Below the pieces are notes generated by a model. That model was given only the letters and a program-made list of their open reading frames with translations, had not been told where the DNA came from and did no database searches. Positions 1-6,835 of a DNA stretch of 25,536 bases are shown piece by piece. Source of the DNA: DAOVRL01 sp964459805 (lineage in GTDB: Bacteria > Planctomycetota > Phycisphaerae > Sedimentisphaerales > Anaerobacaceae); the NCBI GenBank assembly GCA_964459805.1, contig CAYWOD010000020.1, positions 1-25,536 on the forward strand, given 5' to 3'. Each line of letters begins with the position of its first letter. Within the stretch, counting starts at the first letter, position 1. Position numbers and translations under genes: made by a program.

Positions 1-56
1 TATAACTTCTTGCTAACAAACACCTTGCGATTTGCAAGTGTAGAAGATGAGTCAGG

Positions 57-296
57 GTGATGCCTGAGAGGTTAGCTGAACGTGCGGCGAAATTTTACTC
101 TGTCAGGGCCGTTAAAACAATATTACTTGAGCAAGAGACCTGGCCGGTACGGATTAAGTCGCTCGACCTGAAAAAGCTGTTAGAATGGCTGGAGAAAGTC
201 TGGCTCGACCCGGAAGTACAAGAGGCGATAGATGAGCAGACGTGGCGGAGATTTATTGAATCATTTAAGGCGGATGAATGCACTTGCTTAGACTGA
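57..296 (+). CDS. Small hypothetical protein (79 aa)
   Basis: I do not recognise this gene. The frame is open from GTG at 57 with an ATG immediately after it at 60, and an in-frame TGA at 48-50 shows that it is not the tail of a longer upstream gene. The predicted protein is charged and probably helical (KKLLEWLEKVWLDPEVQEAI), with many Leu, Glu and Trp and a C-terminal CTC. There is no signal peptide or membrane segment. Only a weak purine stretch precedes the start. It converges with infC across a 243-bp gap. It could be a real small cytosolic protein or a chance ORF. Confidence 0.4.
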   Translation: MMPERLAERAAKFYSVRAVKTILLEQETWPVRIKSLDLKKLLEWLEKVWLDPEVQEAIDEQTWRRFIESFKADECTCLD

Positions 297-539
297 GTTG
301 CTCCAATTAAACATTACGATGTCAAGGCCTCGGTGTGCAAATTCTCCAAAAAAAGCACAGAACCCCCCATACGATTTTCCGGTGGTCCGCACACCGTCGG
401 GCAAATCCGAAAGCCGGTATTCTCAAAAAATACAACCGCTTGGCCTCATAGGCCGCTGACAATCAGTTCTTAGCGTGCCAAGCGGCACGGCGCCCCGGCA
501 AAGAGCAAATCCCAAAATTACTTTGAGCAAACCCCAAAA
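297..539. other. Intergenic region downstream of infC
   Basis: No gene is seen here. It holds two hairpins, GGCCT-cat-AGGCC (442-454) and CGTGCC-aagc-GGCACG (474-489). It also holds a 22-bp tandem duplication with one mismatch (503-524 and 525-546) that copies the last bases and the stop codon of infC. The ribosomal protein genes rpmI and rplT, which often follow infC, are not present in this gap. Confidence 0.6.
425..454 (-). terminator. Possible terminator after infC
   Basis: Read on the minus strand, GGCCT-atg-AGGCC forms a 5-bp GC-rich stem and a run of six T follows about ten bases later (A-tract 425-430 on the plus strand). It lies about 85 bases past the infC stop. The spacing between stem and T-run is longer than usual, so the call is tentative. 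Confidence 0.35.
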
Positions 540-1055
540 TTACTTTGGCACAAGCAACAACGTCATACGTCTTCCGCTCATTCTCGCCGGTCGTTCAATC
601 TTGGCCAAATCTTCGAGCGACGCTGTGATCTGCTCAAGCACTTCGTAGCCGTGGTCCCGGTGAAGCATTTGACGGCCGCGGAAGAACATTGTGAACTGTA
701 CCTTGTGCCCTTTTTCCAGGAATTCACGGGCATGATTGACCTTGATGTCCAGGTCGTGTTTATCAGTCTCCGGCCGGAGTCTGATCTCCTTCAGCGCTGC
801 GGTGTGACGCACGTTCTTTTTATGTGCCTCGCGAATCTTGCGCTTTTGATCATACTGCCACTTGCCGTAGTCCATTATCCGACAGACCGGAGGGGCGCTC
901 GTTGGAGCAACCTCCACAAGGTCCAGACCCGCCTCGCGGGCCTTGTTCAGTGCCAGATACCGCTCTACAATCCCTATCTGATTGTTTGAGTCGTCGATAA
1001 GCCGAACTTGCTTGGCCTTTATACCTGCGTTTGTCCGTAAGCCATGCCTACTTAT
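540..1055 (-). CDS. infC: Translation initiation factor IF-3, probable AUA start
   Basis: IF-3 binds the 30S subunit, checks start-codon/initiator-tRNA pairing and keeps the subunits apart. The N-terminal domain shows VRLIDDSNNQIGIV and AREAGLDLVEVAP; the linker shows PPVCRIMDYGKW; the C-terminal domain runs from KEIRLRPETDKHDLDIK to MTLLLVPK. All are IF-3 hallmarks. The conserved N-terminal domain continues upstream of the first GTG (917), and an in-frame TAA closes the frame above 1079, with no in-frame ATG between. The best start is ATA at 1053-1055, which gives 171 aa, normal for the family. It sits 6 bases after TAAGGTGGTG, one mismatch from the ideal Shine-Dalgarno. An ATT at 1077-1079 is the alternative. 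It follows thrS by 108 bp and is probably co-transcribed. Confidence 0.9.
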   Translation of the reverse strand: MSRHGLRTNAGIKAKQVRLIDDSNNQIGIVERYLALNKAREAGLDLVEVAPTSAPPVCRIMDYGKWQYDQKRKIREAHKKNVRHTAALKEIRLRPETDKHDLDIKVNHAREFLEKGHKVQFTMFFRGRQMLHRDHGYEVLEQITASLEDLAKIERPARMSGRRMTLLLVPK

Positions 1056-1059
1056 TGTG

Positions 1060-1069
1060 CACCACCTTA
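1060..1069 (-). promoter_or_regulatory. Strong ribosome binding site of infC
   Basis: TAAGGTGGTG on the minus strand differs by one base from the anti-16S complement TAAGGAGGTG. It lies 6 bases upstream of ATA (1053-1055), which decides the start. IF-3 rejects non-canonical start codons, so an AUA start would allow the negative autocontrol known for infC genes with AUU starts. Confidence 0.6.
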
Positions 1070-1163
1070 CCTTTCTAATCGGGTATTAGTGTTTCCTTGT
1101 TCCCATACTACCACTCTGACAAACACCAATTATTTGACTATTATAACAATCGTTCGCCTAAAA

Positions 1164-3086
1164 TCAGCCACTAAGTGCCAAATCTATCTCTTTGTCCCTG
1201 ATTTTTTGCTTTGCCGTCCTCAAAAACTCGTCGATGTCGGTTGTTTCATTCTCCTTAACTGCCCGGATTCTTACGTTAACGCTGCCGGACTCGGCCTCCC
1301 TCGGGCCGACCACTAACATATAGGGGAGCTTCTGGGCGTGGGCCTTGGCGATCTTGGCGCCTATTTTTTCGTCCGACAAGTCGCAACTGCAGCGCATATC
1401 CGCGTCTTTGAGCCTGTCTTCAACCGCTTTGGCATAATCATTGGTTTTCTCGCTTATCGGCAGGATTCTTACCTGCTCCGGGGCCAGCCACAGCGGAAAA
1501 CTGCCGCCGTAATGCTCTATGAGAATGCCGATAAAACGCTCGAAAGAGCCCAAAACCGCCCTGTGAATCATAACCGGCGTCTTTTCCGTGTTATCTTTAT
1601 CGGTATAGAGCAGTCCGAAACGCTCCGGCATCGAGAAATCCAGTTGTATCGTGCCTAACTGCCACGACCTTTTCAGGCAGTCTCTGATATGGAAGTCTAT
1701 TTTTGGGCCGTAAAAGGCGCCGTCGCCGGCGTTTATTTTGTAATCTATATGCTTGTGCGCCAGCGCGTCCTCGAGCGCTCTCGTGGCAGTCTCCCATATC
1801 TCGTCCGAGCCTATGTGTTTGGCCGGCTTGGTCGAAAGCTCAATGCGGAAATCCTCGAACCCGAACGCCTGATACAGCTCGAAGGTAAGCTCAATAACCC
1901 CTATTATCTCGGCCTCTATCTGGTCCGGCGTACAGAAGATATGGGCATCGTCCTGCGTGAATTGCCGTACTCTGAATAGCCCGTGCATTACGCCGCTGGC
2001 CTCGTGCCGATGGACCAGCCCTAATTCGGCAACACGCATCGGGAATTCGCGGTAAGAGTGCTTGCGGCTCTTATAGACCAGACACCCGCCGGGGCAATTC
2101 ATCGGCTTTATCGCATAGCTGGTCTCGTCGAAGCTCGTAAAGTACATATTCTCTTTGTAATTGTCCCAGTGCCCGCTCTTGTGCCAAAGCTCTTCGTTGA
2201 GGATGATGGGCGTTTGTATCTCTCGGTAGCCGTACTTGTCGTGGACTCGCCGCCAGAATTCCACTATGGCGTTCCAGATAATCATTCCCTTTGCGTGCAT
2301 AAACGCGAATCCCGGCCCGGCCTCGTTGAAACTGAACAAATCCAGTTGCTTGCCCAACACCCGGTGGTCGCGCTTCTTAGCTTCCTCTAATCTGTGCAGA
2401 TAGTCGTCGAGCTCTTTTTTGCTCGGCCAGGCCGTCCCATAGACACGCTGGAGCATCTTCGCAGTCGGGTCGCCGTGCCAGTAGGCGCCCGCCACCGACA
2501 TAATCTTAAAGTTGCCGACTCTGCCCGTGCTCGGCACGTGCGGACCCCGGCACAAATCCTCGAAGCCGTCCCCATGCGAATAGAAGCTGACAACATCACC
2601 CTCGGCGCGGTTTATATTGTCGGTCTTGTATTTATCGCCCGCGAGCTTCTCCAGAGCCTCAGCCTTGGTCATCTCTTTGCGAACGATCGGTGTGTCGGCC
2701 TTGGTGATTTCCCGCATCTTCTGCTCGATGTGCTCGAAATCACTCGGTCGAATCGGCTCGTCAAGGTCAATATCATAGTAGAATCCGTCTTCGACGGTCG
2801 GGCCATAGACCAGCTTCGTCTTGGGCCGGATGATGCTTATGGCCTCGGCCATTACGTGGGCGCAGCTATGCCGCATCACTTCGAGCCCTTCGGCGTCTTT
2901 GAGGGTGATGATTTGAACCGCTGCTTCACCGCTAATGGGCGCCGACAAATCCAACAGTCGCCCGTTTATCTTTACAGCGGCGGCTGCTTTGGCAAGGCCG
3001 GGCCCTATCTGTTCTGCCAATTGCTTTGCCGTCGCGCCGTCGGCAATCTCCAACGTGTTGCCATCGGGCAGTGTTACTTCTGCCAT
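1164..3086 (-). CDS. thrS: Threonyl-tRNA synthetase
   Basis: Charges tRNA-Thr with threonine in the cytosol. The 640-residue length is standard for the bacterial enzyme. Visible in order: an N-terminal TGS domain (residues 1-62, starting MAEVTLPDGNTLEIADGATA); the editing domain with HSCAHVMAEA (HxxxH) and the DLCRGPHVP segment; the class II catalytic core with KPMNCPGGC (zinc-binding Cys), motif 2 around HRHEASGVMHGLFRVRQF, and motif 3 around HRAVLGSFERFIGILIEHY; and the C-terminal anticodon-binding domain from about residue 540. ATG at 3086 begins directly with the TGS strand. A good promoter lies 40-70 bases upstream, and infC follows on the same strand, the arrangement known from many bacteria. 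Confidence 0.98.
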   Translation of the reverse strand: MAEVTLPDGNTLEIADGATAKQLAEQIGPGLAKAAAAVKINGRLLDLSAPISGEAAVQIITLKDAEGLEVMRHSCAHVMAEAISIIRPKTKLVYGPTVEDGFYYDIDLDEPIRPSDFEHIEQKMREITKADTPIVRKEMTKAEALEKLAGDKYKTDNINRAEGDVVSFYSHGDGFEDLCRGPHVPSTGRVGNFKIMSVAGAYWHGDPTAKMLQRVYGTAWPSKKELDDYLHRLEEAKKRDHRVLGKQLDLFSFNEAGPGFAFMHAKGMIIWNAIVEFWRRVHDKYGYREIQTPIILNEELWHKSGHWDNYKENMYFTSFDETSYAIKPMNCPGGCLVYKSRKHSYREFPMRVAELGLVHRHEASGVMHGLFRVRQFTQDDAHIFCTPDQIEAEIIGVIELTFELYQAFGFEDFRIELSTKPAKHIGSDEIWETATRALEDALAHKHIDYKINAGDGAFYGPKIDFHIRDCLKRSWQLGTIQLDFSMPERFGLLYTDKDNTEKTPVMIHRAVLGSFERFIGILIEHYGGSFPLWLAPEQVRILPISEKTNDYAKAVEDRLKDADMRCSCDLSDEKIGAKIAKAHAQKLPYMLVVGPREAESGSVNVRIRAVKENETTDIDEFLRTAKQKIRDKEIDLALSG

Positions 3087-3125
3087 ATATCTACCGCTAC
3101 TCGATTCTTTCCTAATTCACTTATG

Positions 3126-3154
3126 AACATATCGGCCCAGCCGCGATTGTCAAG
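3126..3154 (-). promoter_or_regulatory. Promoter of thrS-infC
   Basis: On the minus strand a perfect -35 TTGACA (3149-3154) is followed after 17 bases by -10 TATGTT (3126-3131). Transcription would begin near 3118, giving a leader of about 30 bases before the thrS ATG. That is too short for a T-box or similar riboswitch. Confidence 0.65.
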
Positions 3155-3328
3155 CAATTCTTTTCCCAAAATTGGTGCCAAATTCACCCGCCGGCAAACA
3201 AATAAGCGACACCGACGCCATACCCCTTATGTGAAAAAAACACTCATAACTTGCCGAATAGCACAGGCTTACGTAATTTTAAGCAAAAACGACCGTCCTG
3301 TCAATATTTTTATCATCGGATTTATTGC

Positions 3329-3357
3329 TTGTCGCCGGCGGCTCTTGGGTGTATAAT
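3329..3357 (+). promoter_or_regulatory. Promoter of the FHA-domain gene
   Basis: A perfect -10 TATAAT (3352-3357) lies 17 bases after a partial -35 TTGTCG (3329-3334). Transcription would begin at about 3364, only some 15 bases before the first start codon. It is divergent from the thrS promoter. Confidence 0.5.
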
Positions 3358-3379
3358 AAATAGGAGCGGCGGTTTTGAA

Positions 3380-3847
3380 ATGACCGAGGAAGGTTGGATG
3401 GATGTAAACCTGATTCTATTTAAGAAGGACGGCTCGCAGAAGAGTTTTGCTCTGCCGAGCAGCCTTGCGGTAATCGGCCGGCGCCACGATTGCGACTTGT
3501 GCATCCCACTTATGCGCGTATCCAGAAGGCATTGCCAACTGGACCAGAACAATGAGACTTTGAAGCTTCGCGACCTCGACTCCCGCAACGGCACTTATCT
3601 CAACGGCGAACCAATAGGCAGCGAGACGACCGTCCGGGCAGGCGACTATCTCCAGGTAGGCCCTCTGGTGTTTCAGTTTCAGATTGACGGTGAGCCTGAG
3701 CAGACCGTCCCTCCGCAGGACGCCGGGGAAAAGGCATCTCCCGAAGAACCGGTACTCATTGCCGGCGCTGATGACAATGAGGAGGATTTCCCTGAGCTTG
3801 AGGTCGATGATTCGGATTCTTTCCTGGATGAGCTCGAAGCGCTCTGA
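3380..3847 (+). CDS. FHA-domain protein
   Basis: A small cytosolic protein (155 aa) with a single forkhead-associated domain, a module that binds phosphothreonine peptides. Residues 23-100 carry the family signature: IGRR at 32-35, SRRH at 48-51 and SRNGTYLNG at 68-76, so the phosphopeptide-contacting Arg, Ser and Asn are all kept. The last ~50 residues are acidic and probably unstructured, ending DSFLDELEAL. ATG 3380 is chosen because it lies downstream of the promoter and behind TAGGAG; ATG 3398, behind GAGGAAGG, is also possible. The frame extends to 3251 but that part precedes the promoter. The next gene is a secretion-type ATPase, so it may act in its phospho-signalling or assembly; that is inference. 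Confidence 0.85.
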   Translation: MTEEGWMDVNLILFKKDGSQKSFALPSSLAVIGRRHDCDLCIPLMRVSRRHCQLDQNNETLKLRDLDSRNGTYLNGEPIGSETTVRAGDYLQVGPLVFQFQIDGEPEQTVPPQDAGEKASPEEPVLIAGADDNEEDFPELEVDDSDSFLDELEAL

Positions 3848-4138
3848 GCCGACCCGCGCTCCGGGACGACGGCAAATCGGCTCCGGGGCCTGTTCGCATT
3901 AAAAAACACCCGTCTTTTTGGTGAATCTTCTTGGCTTCTTAGTGCTGATTTGTTAGTATCTGTTGCGGAAAGCCAAAACTGACGATGTCACCCCTGCGAA
4001 AGCAGGGGTCCATCTCGAAAAACTTGCATTCCTGCTTTCGCAGGAATGACAAACGCTGTTTCTGCAACAGGAAATAGTTGCAGTCTTTGGCGTGATGCGG
4101 TTACGATTGCTTGCTGTATTCGCTGCGAGAGAAGCTGT
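3848..4138. other. Intergenic region between FHA gene and ATPase gene
   Basis: No gene is seen. It contains a palindromic repeat element at 3987-4050, listed separately. A weak hairpin-like stretch (3906-3922) is not convincing as a terminator. Confidence 0.5.
3987..4050. repeat. REP-like double palindrome
   Basis: Two hairpins lie in a 64-bp element that begins GTCA and ends TGAC. The first is CCCCTGC-GAAA-GCAGGGG (3991-4008), with a 7-bp stem. The second is ATTCCTGC-TTTC-GCAGGAAT (4028-4047), with an 8-bp stem. The second loop is the reverse complement of the first, so the whole is itself an imperfect inverted repeat. A related half-element occurs at 18411-18434. The layout is that of REP or small MITE-type intergenic elements. 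Confidence 0.7.
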
Positions 4139-5728
4139 ATGCAGATAATCGAATTGATCCGGATTGTTTCGGCCGGTTCCTCCGGGCCGGCGTCAACGCA
4201 GGCCGGTTCGCGCTCGATCGTCGCGGCGCTGCCTTTTAGTCCGGTCAGGCTCGTTTGCTTTGTGCTGTGGGTATATCTGTGCCTGTATCTCGTTCAGCTT
4301 GTTCAGTTCAGCGCGTTGGTGCCGAAGAAGCGCAAATCAATAGCCGCTATTGCCACGCTCTTTACGGGGCCCATACTGCTGCTGACCCTGCTGATAATAG
4401 ACATAGTCAAAAACGCCCCGGCAAGCAGCGACGGCGTCTTTGAGATAATCAGGCAGCGGGCGGGCGATACACTGGCCGGCATCCGCTCCGGGGGACCAAC
4501 GATCAGACTGCTTGACTCGTCCGGCAGAAGTATCGACCAGATATACGGCCATACCGACAAAAAGCGACGAGAAAGTCGTATTCTTGACCTGACCGGGTGG
4601 CTCGTTGGCGAGGCCCTTGAGCGACGCGCCAGTGACATCCTTATTGACCCAAAGGACGAGGCGGCTTACACAATCAGGCTGCGAATAGATGGAGTGCTCA
4701 GAGTGCTAAGAACACTCAACGCCGAGACATCCAAGGCCGTCGTCAACAGTATCAAAGCCGTCTCCAGTATGGACATCGCTGAAAAGAGGCGACCCCAGGA
4801 CGGCGCCTTCATAGCTAAAAAGGGCAAGGTCACCGCTTCGTTTAGGGTCGCAAGCGCCGGCGTCGTCAACGGCGAGAAGCTCTCGATTAGGGTGCTCAAC
4901 CAAAGTGCGGGCTCCTTCACCCTCACCGACGTGGGACTCACCAAGAAGCAACATTCAATCGTCCAGCGTGCAATCAGCGAACCGTCCGGTATGGTGCTGA
5001 TGTGCGGCCCGACCGGCAGCGGCAAGACAACAACAATGTACGCAATGCTCAACGAGATAGACCGCTTGACCCGCAACGTTATCACGGTCGAAGACCCCAT
5101 CGAGGCCGTTCTCCCGGAGGCCAGCCAGATTGAAATCAATCCGAAGGCCGACATCACTTTTGCAAAAACTCTGCGCAGTATCCTAAGACAGGACCCGGAC
5201 GTGATATGCGTCGGCGAAATACGCGATGAGGAAACAGCCGAGATCGCGCTTCGGGCCTCGCAGACCGGGCACCTCGTTCTGGCAACGGTGCATTGCGACA
5301 GCAACGCCACGGCGTTGATCAGACTGCTGGATTTGGGCGTATCGCCTCTTCTGCTGTCATCGGGACTGAGCCTTCTTCTCTCGCAGAGGCTTCTGCGCCG
5401 GCTTTGCAGGCACTGCAAAAGGCCGGCCAAGCTCAGTCGCCGACTCATTCAGGAATTCAGAGAAAAACGCATAGACTACAGGCACATGTTCGAGCCCAGA
5501 GGCTGTTGGCGTTGTGACGGGACAGGCTACCTCGGACGCATGGCTATCTGCGACCCCCTCGTCGTAACCGACCAATTGCGCGCTAATATCGCCGAGAACA
5601 AGGCGCTGATCTCCGAATTGAGAACGCAGGGTAGGAGAAAGGATAGAACGAATCTGAGAAAAGAGGGGCTAAAGAAAGTGGCGCTCGGATTAACAAGTCT
5701 CAAAGAGCTAAAAAGGGTGGTAGGATAA
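4139..5728 (+). CDS. Membrane-anchored GspE/PilB-type secretion ATPase
   Basis: A hexameric ATPase of the type II secretion/type IV pilus superfamily. In a 529-residue protein I see Walker A GPTGSGKTTT (about 290-299), the Asp box TVEDPIE, Walker B ICVGEIRDEETAE (356-368), the His box TGHLVLATVH (377-386) and the C-terminal four-Cys zinc knuckle (CRHC...CWRC). The usual N-terminal GspE/MshEN domains are missing; instead residues 37-57 and 68-90 look like two membrane helices, an unusual anchor for a normally peripheral ATPase. ATG 4139 is preferred because the longer frame (from 4046) starts inside a palindromic repeat. It is followed after 5 bp by a CvpA-like gene. No secretin, pilin or GspF gene is in the window, so its substrate is unknown. 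Confidence 0.88.
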   Translation: MQIIELIRIVSAGSSGPASTQAGSRSIVAALPFSPVRLVCFVLWVYLCLYLVQLVQFSALVPKKRKSIAAIATLFTGPILLLTLLIIDIVKNAPASSDGVFEIIRQRAGDTLAGIRSGGPTIRLLDSSGRSIDQIYGHTDKKRRESRILDLTGWLVGEALERRASDILIDPKDEAAYTIRLRIDGVLRVLRTLNAETSKAVVNSIKAVSSMDIAEKRRPQDGAFIAKKGKVTASFRVASAGVVNGEKLSIRVLNQSAGSFTLTDVGLTKKQHSIVQRAISEPSGMVLMCGPTGSGKTTTMYAMLNEIDRLTRNVITVEDPIEAVLPEASQIEINPKADITFAKTLRSILRQDPDVICVGEIRDEETAEIALRASQTGHLVLATVHCDSNATALIRLLDLGVSPLLLSSGLSLLLSQRLLRRLCRHCKRPAKLSRRLIQEFREKRIDYRHMFEPRGCWRCDGTGYLGRMAICDPLVVTDQLRANIAENKALISELRTQGRRKDRTNLRKEGLKKVALGLTSLKELKRVVG

Positions 5729-5733
5729 GCGTT

Positions 5734-6390
5734 ATGGTATTTTGGACCGGTATATTGGTCGGCGGATTCTTTGCCTGGTTGGCCGTGAGAAAGGGCTTCT
5801 ACGAAACCTGGACATTGCTGTTCAACGTCGTAATTTCAGTCTATGTTTCCGTCCTCCTGACGCACGTGATTACCGAGAGTGTCCCTGCGGCCGGCGATAC
5901 CGCCTATGGAAACGCCCTGACCTTGACGGTCATCGCGGCGGGGACCTTTCTGATTCTCCACGGAATATCCTACACGCTTTTTACGGGCCTGCTCAGGGTC
6001 TCATTCCCGAAGATATTCGACAATATCGGCGCCGGCATCTTAGGCTTTTTGGCGGGTTTTCTAATATGGAGCTTCGTGGCGCTGCTAATTTCAGCAACGC
6101 CCATCGGCCAAAAAGACACCGCCCGGACTATTGGTTTCGGCAGGAAGATCGAGCAGTCCAACGGTGCGTACATTTCCTGGTGGTGCAACCTCGTCAATAC
6201 CATAGCCTCCTCCGAGGACACCCGTCGCCCAGTCCAGGAGACTGTAAGCCGGCTATTGGAAGAAGCCGACAAGAAAACGCCGGGCAAAACCCCCGAACAA
6301 CCCGAACCAAACAAGCCGCCCGGATTTAGTCTTGATAACTCGCCGGTGTTTTCAGGGTTCGTTCGCTGTGACAAGCATTCGAAAATATAG
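5734..6390 (+). CDS. CvpA-family membrane protein
   Basis: A 218-residue inner-membrane protein with four hydrophobic segments (about residues 3-22, 27-48, 60-85 and 95-122) followed by a soluble tail rich in Lys, Glu and Pro. The GILGFLAGFLIWSFVALL segment with four early helices is typical of the CvpA/colicin-V-production family. Known members affect toxin export and envelope integrity, but the molecular role is not settled. The start lies 5 bp after the ATPase stop, with a purine-rich site (TAGGATAAG) inside the end of that gene, so the two are translated from one mRNA. The neighbour suggests a shared envelope or secretion task, as inference. Confidence 0.75.
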   Translation: MVFWTGILVGGFFAWLAVRKGFYETWTLLFNVVISVYVSVLLTHVITESVPAAGDTAYGNALTLTVIAAGTFLILHGISYTLFTGLLRVSFPKIFDNIGAGILGFLAGFLIWSFVALLISATPIGQKDTARTIGFGRKIEQSNGAYISWWCNLVNTIASSEDTRRPVQETVSRLLEEADKKTPGKTPEQPEPNKPPGFSLDNSPVFSGFVRCDKHSKI

Positions 6391-6835
6391 TAATATCTAA
6401 TATCATTTCTTCTTATTCTGTCCGGGTTACAGGAACCGTTCATACCTGCTTTCGTATTGCCGAATCCCCGTGTATATGCCTTGTGTCTGCTGCGCAGCGG
6501 CTACGGAAGCGTTCATCTTATGAAACCCAATGACACCAACTACCAATGTAAGTCTGATTCATAGAGGGGTCGGGAGTCGCAGTTATAGGAACTCTCTTGC
6601 AATGCAAAAGCAAGATGCTATAATTATTTCTGCAAGTGGTGATAAAAGTCCCGGTTCCGTTGTTTCGTAAGTCCTCATTGTGTGAGGCCAATCTGTCTTC
6701 ATCAAAAACCTGTGATAGCCAGCTTTAAGGAAGGAGGTAAAAGCAAATCTTATTAAGAGCACGGTGGAAGGGACTTTCGTATTGGAAGAACTCTTGATCT
6801 TACTACTGTGATTCTAAATTGGAGGTACATGAAAA
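6391..6835. other. Intergenic region with promoter and long leader
   Basis: No gene is seen. It contains a promoter (6597-6624) and a leader of about 205 bases. The leader holds a short hairpin CCTCA-ttgtg-TGAGG (6673-6687) and a near-perfect but orphan Shine-Dalgarno AAGGAGGT at 6731-6738 with no start codon at the right distance. I do not recognise a known riboswitch class. Confidence 0.5.
6597..6624 (+). promoter_or_regulatory. Promoter of the secreted dockerin-tail protein gene
   Basis: -35 TTGCAA (6597-6602), a 16-base spacer and a perfect -10 TATAAT (6619-6624). Transcription from about 6631 would give a leader of about 205 bases before the ATG at 6836. Confidence 0.55.

Noticed and set aside
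2394..3356. Plus-strand ORF of 320 codons
   Set aside because: Most of it is the antisense shadow of thrS, whose protein sequence is unmistakable.
3251..3379. N-terminal extension of the FHA protein
   Set aside because: It lies upstream of and across the promoter, and the FHA fold begins well after ATG 3380.
4046..4138. N-terminal extension of the ATPase
   Set aside because: It starts inside a palindromic repeat, is Cys-rich and shows no family similarity.
6731..6770. Possible small gene after the strong AAGGAGGT
   Set aside because: No ATG, GTG or TTG lies at a workable distance, and the nearby frames stop quickly.
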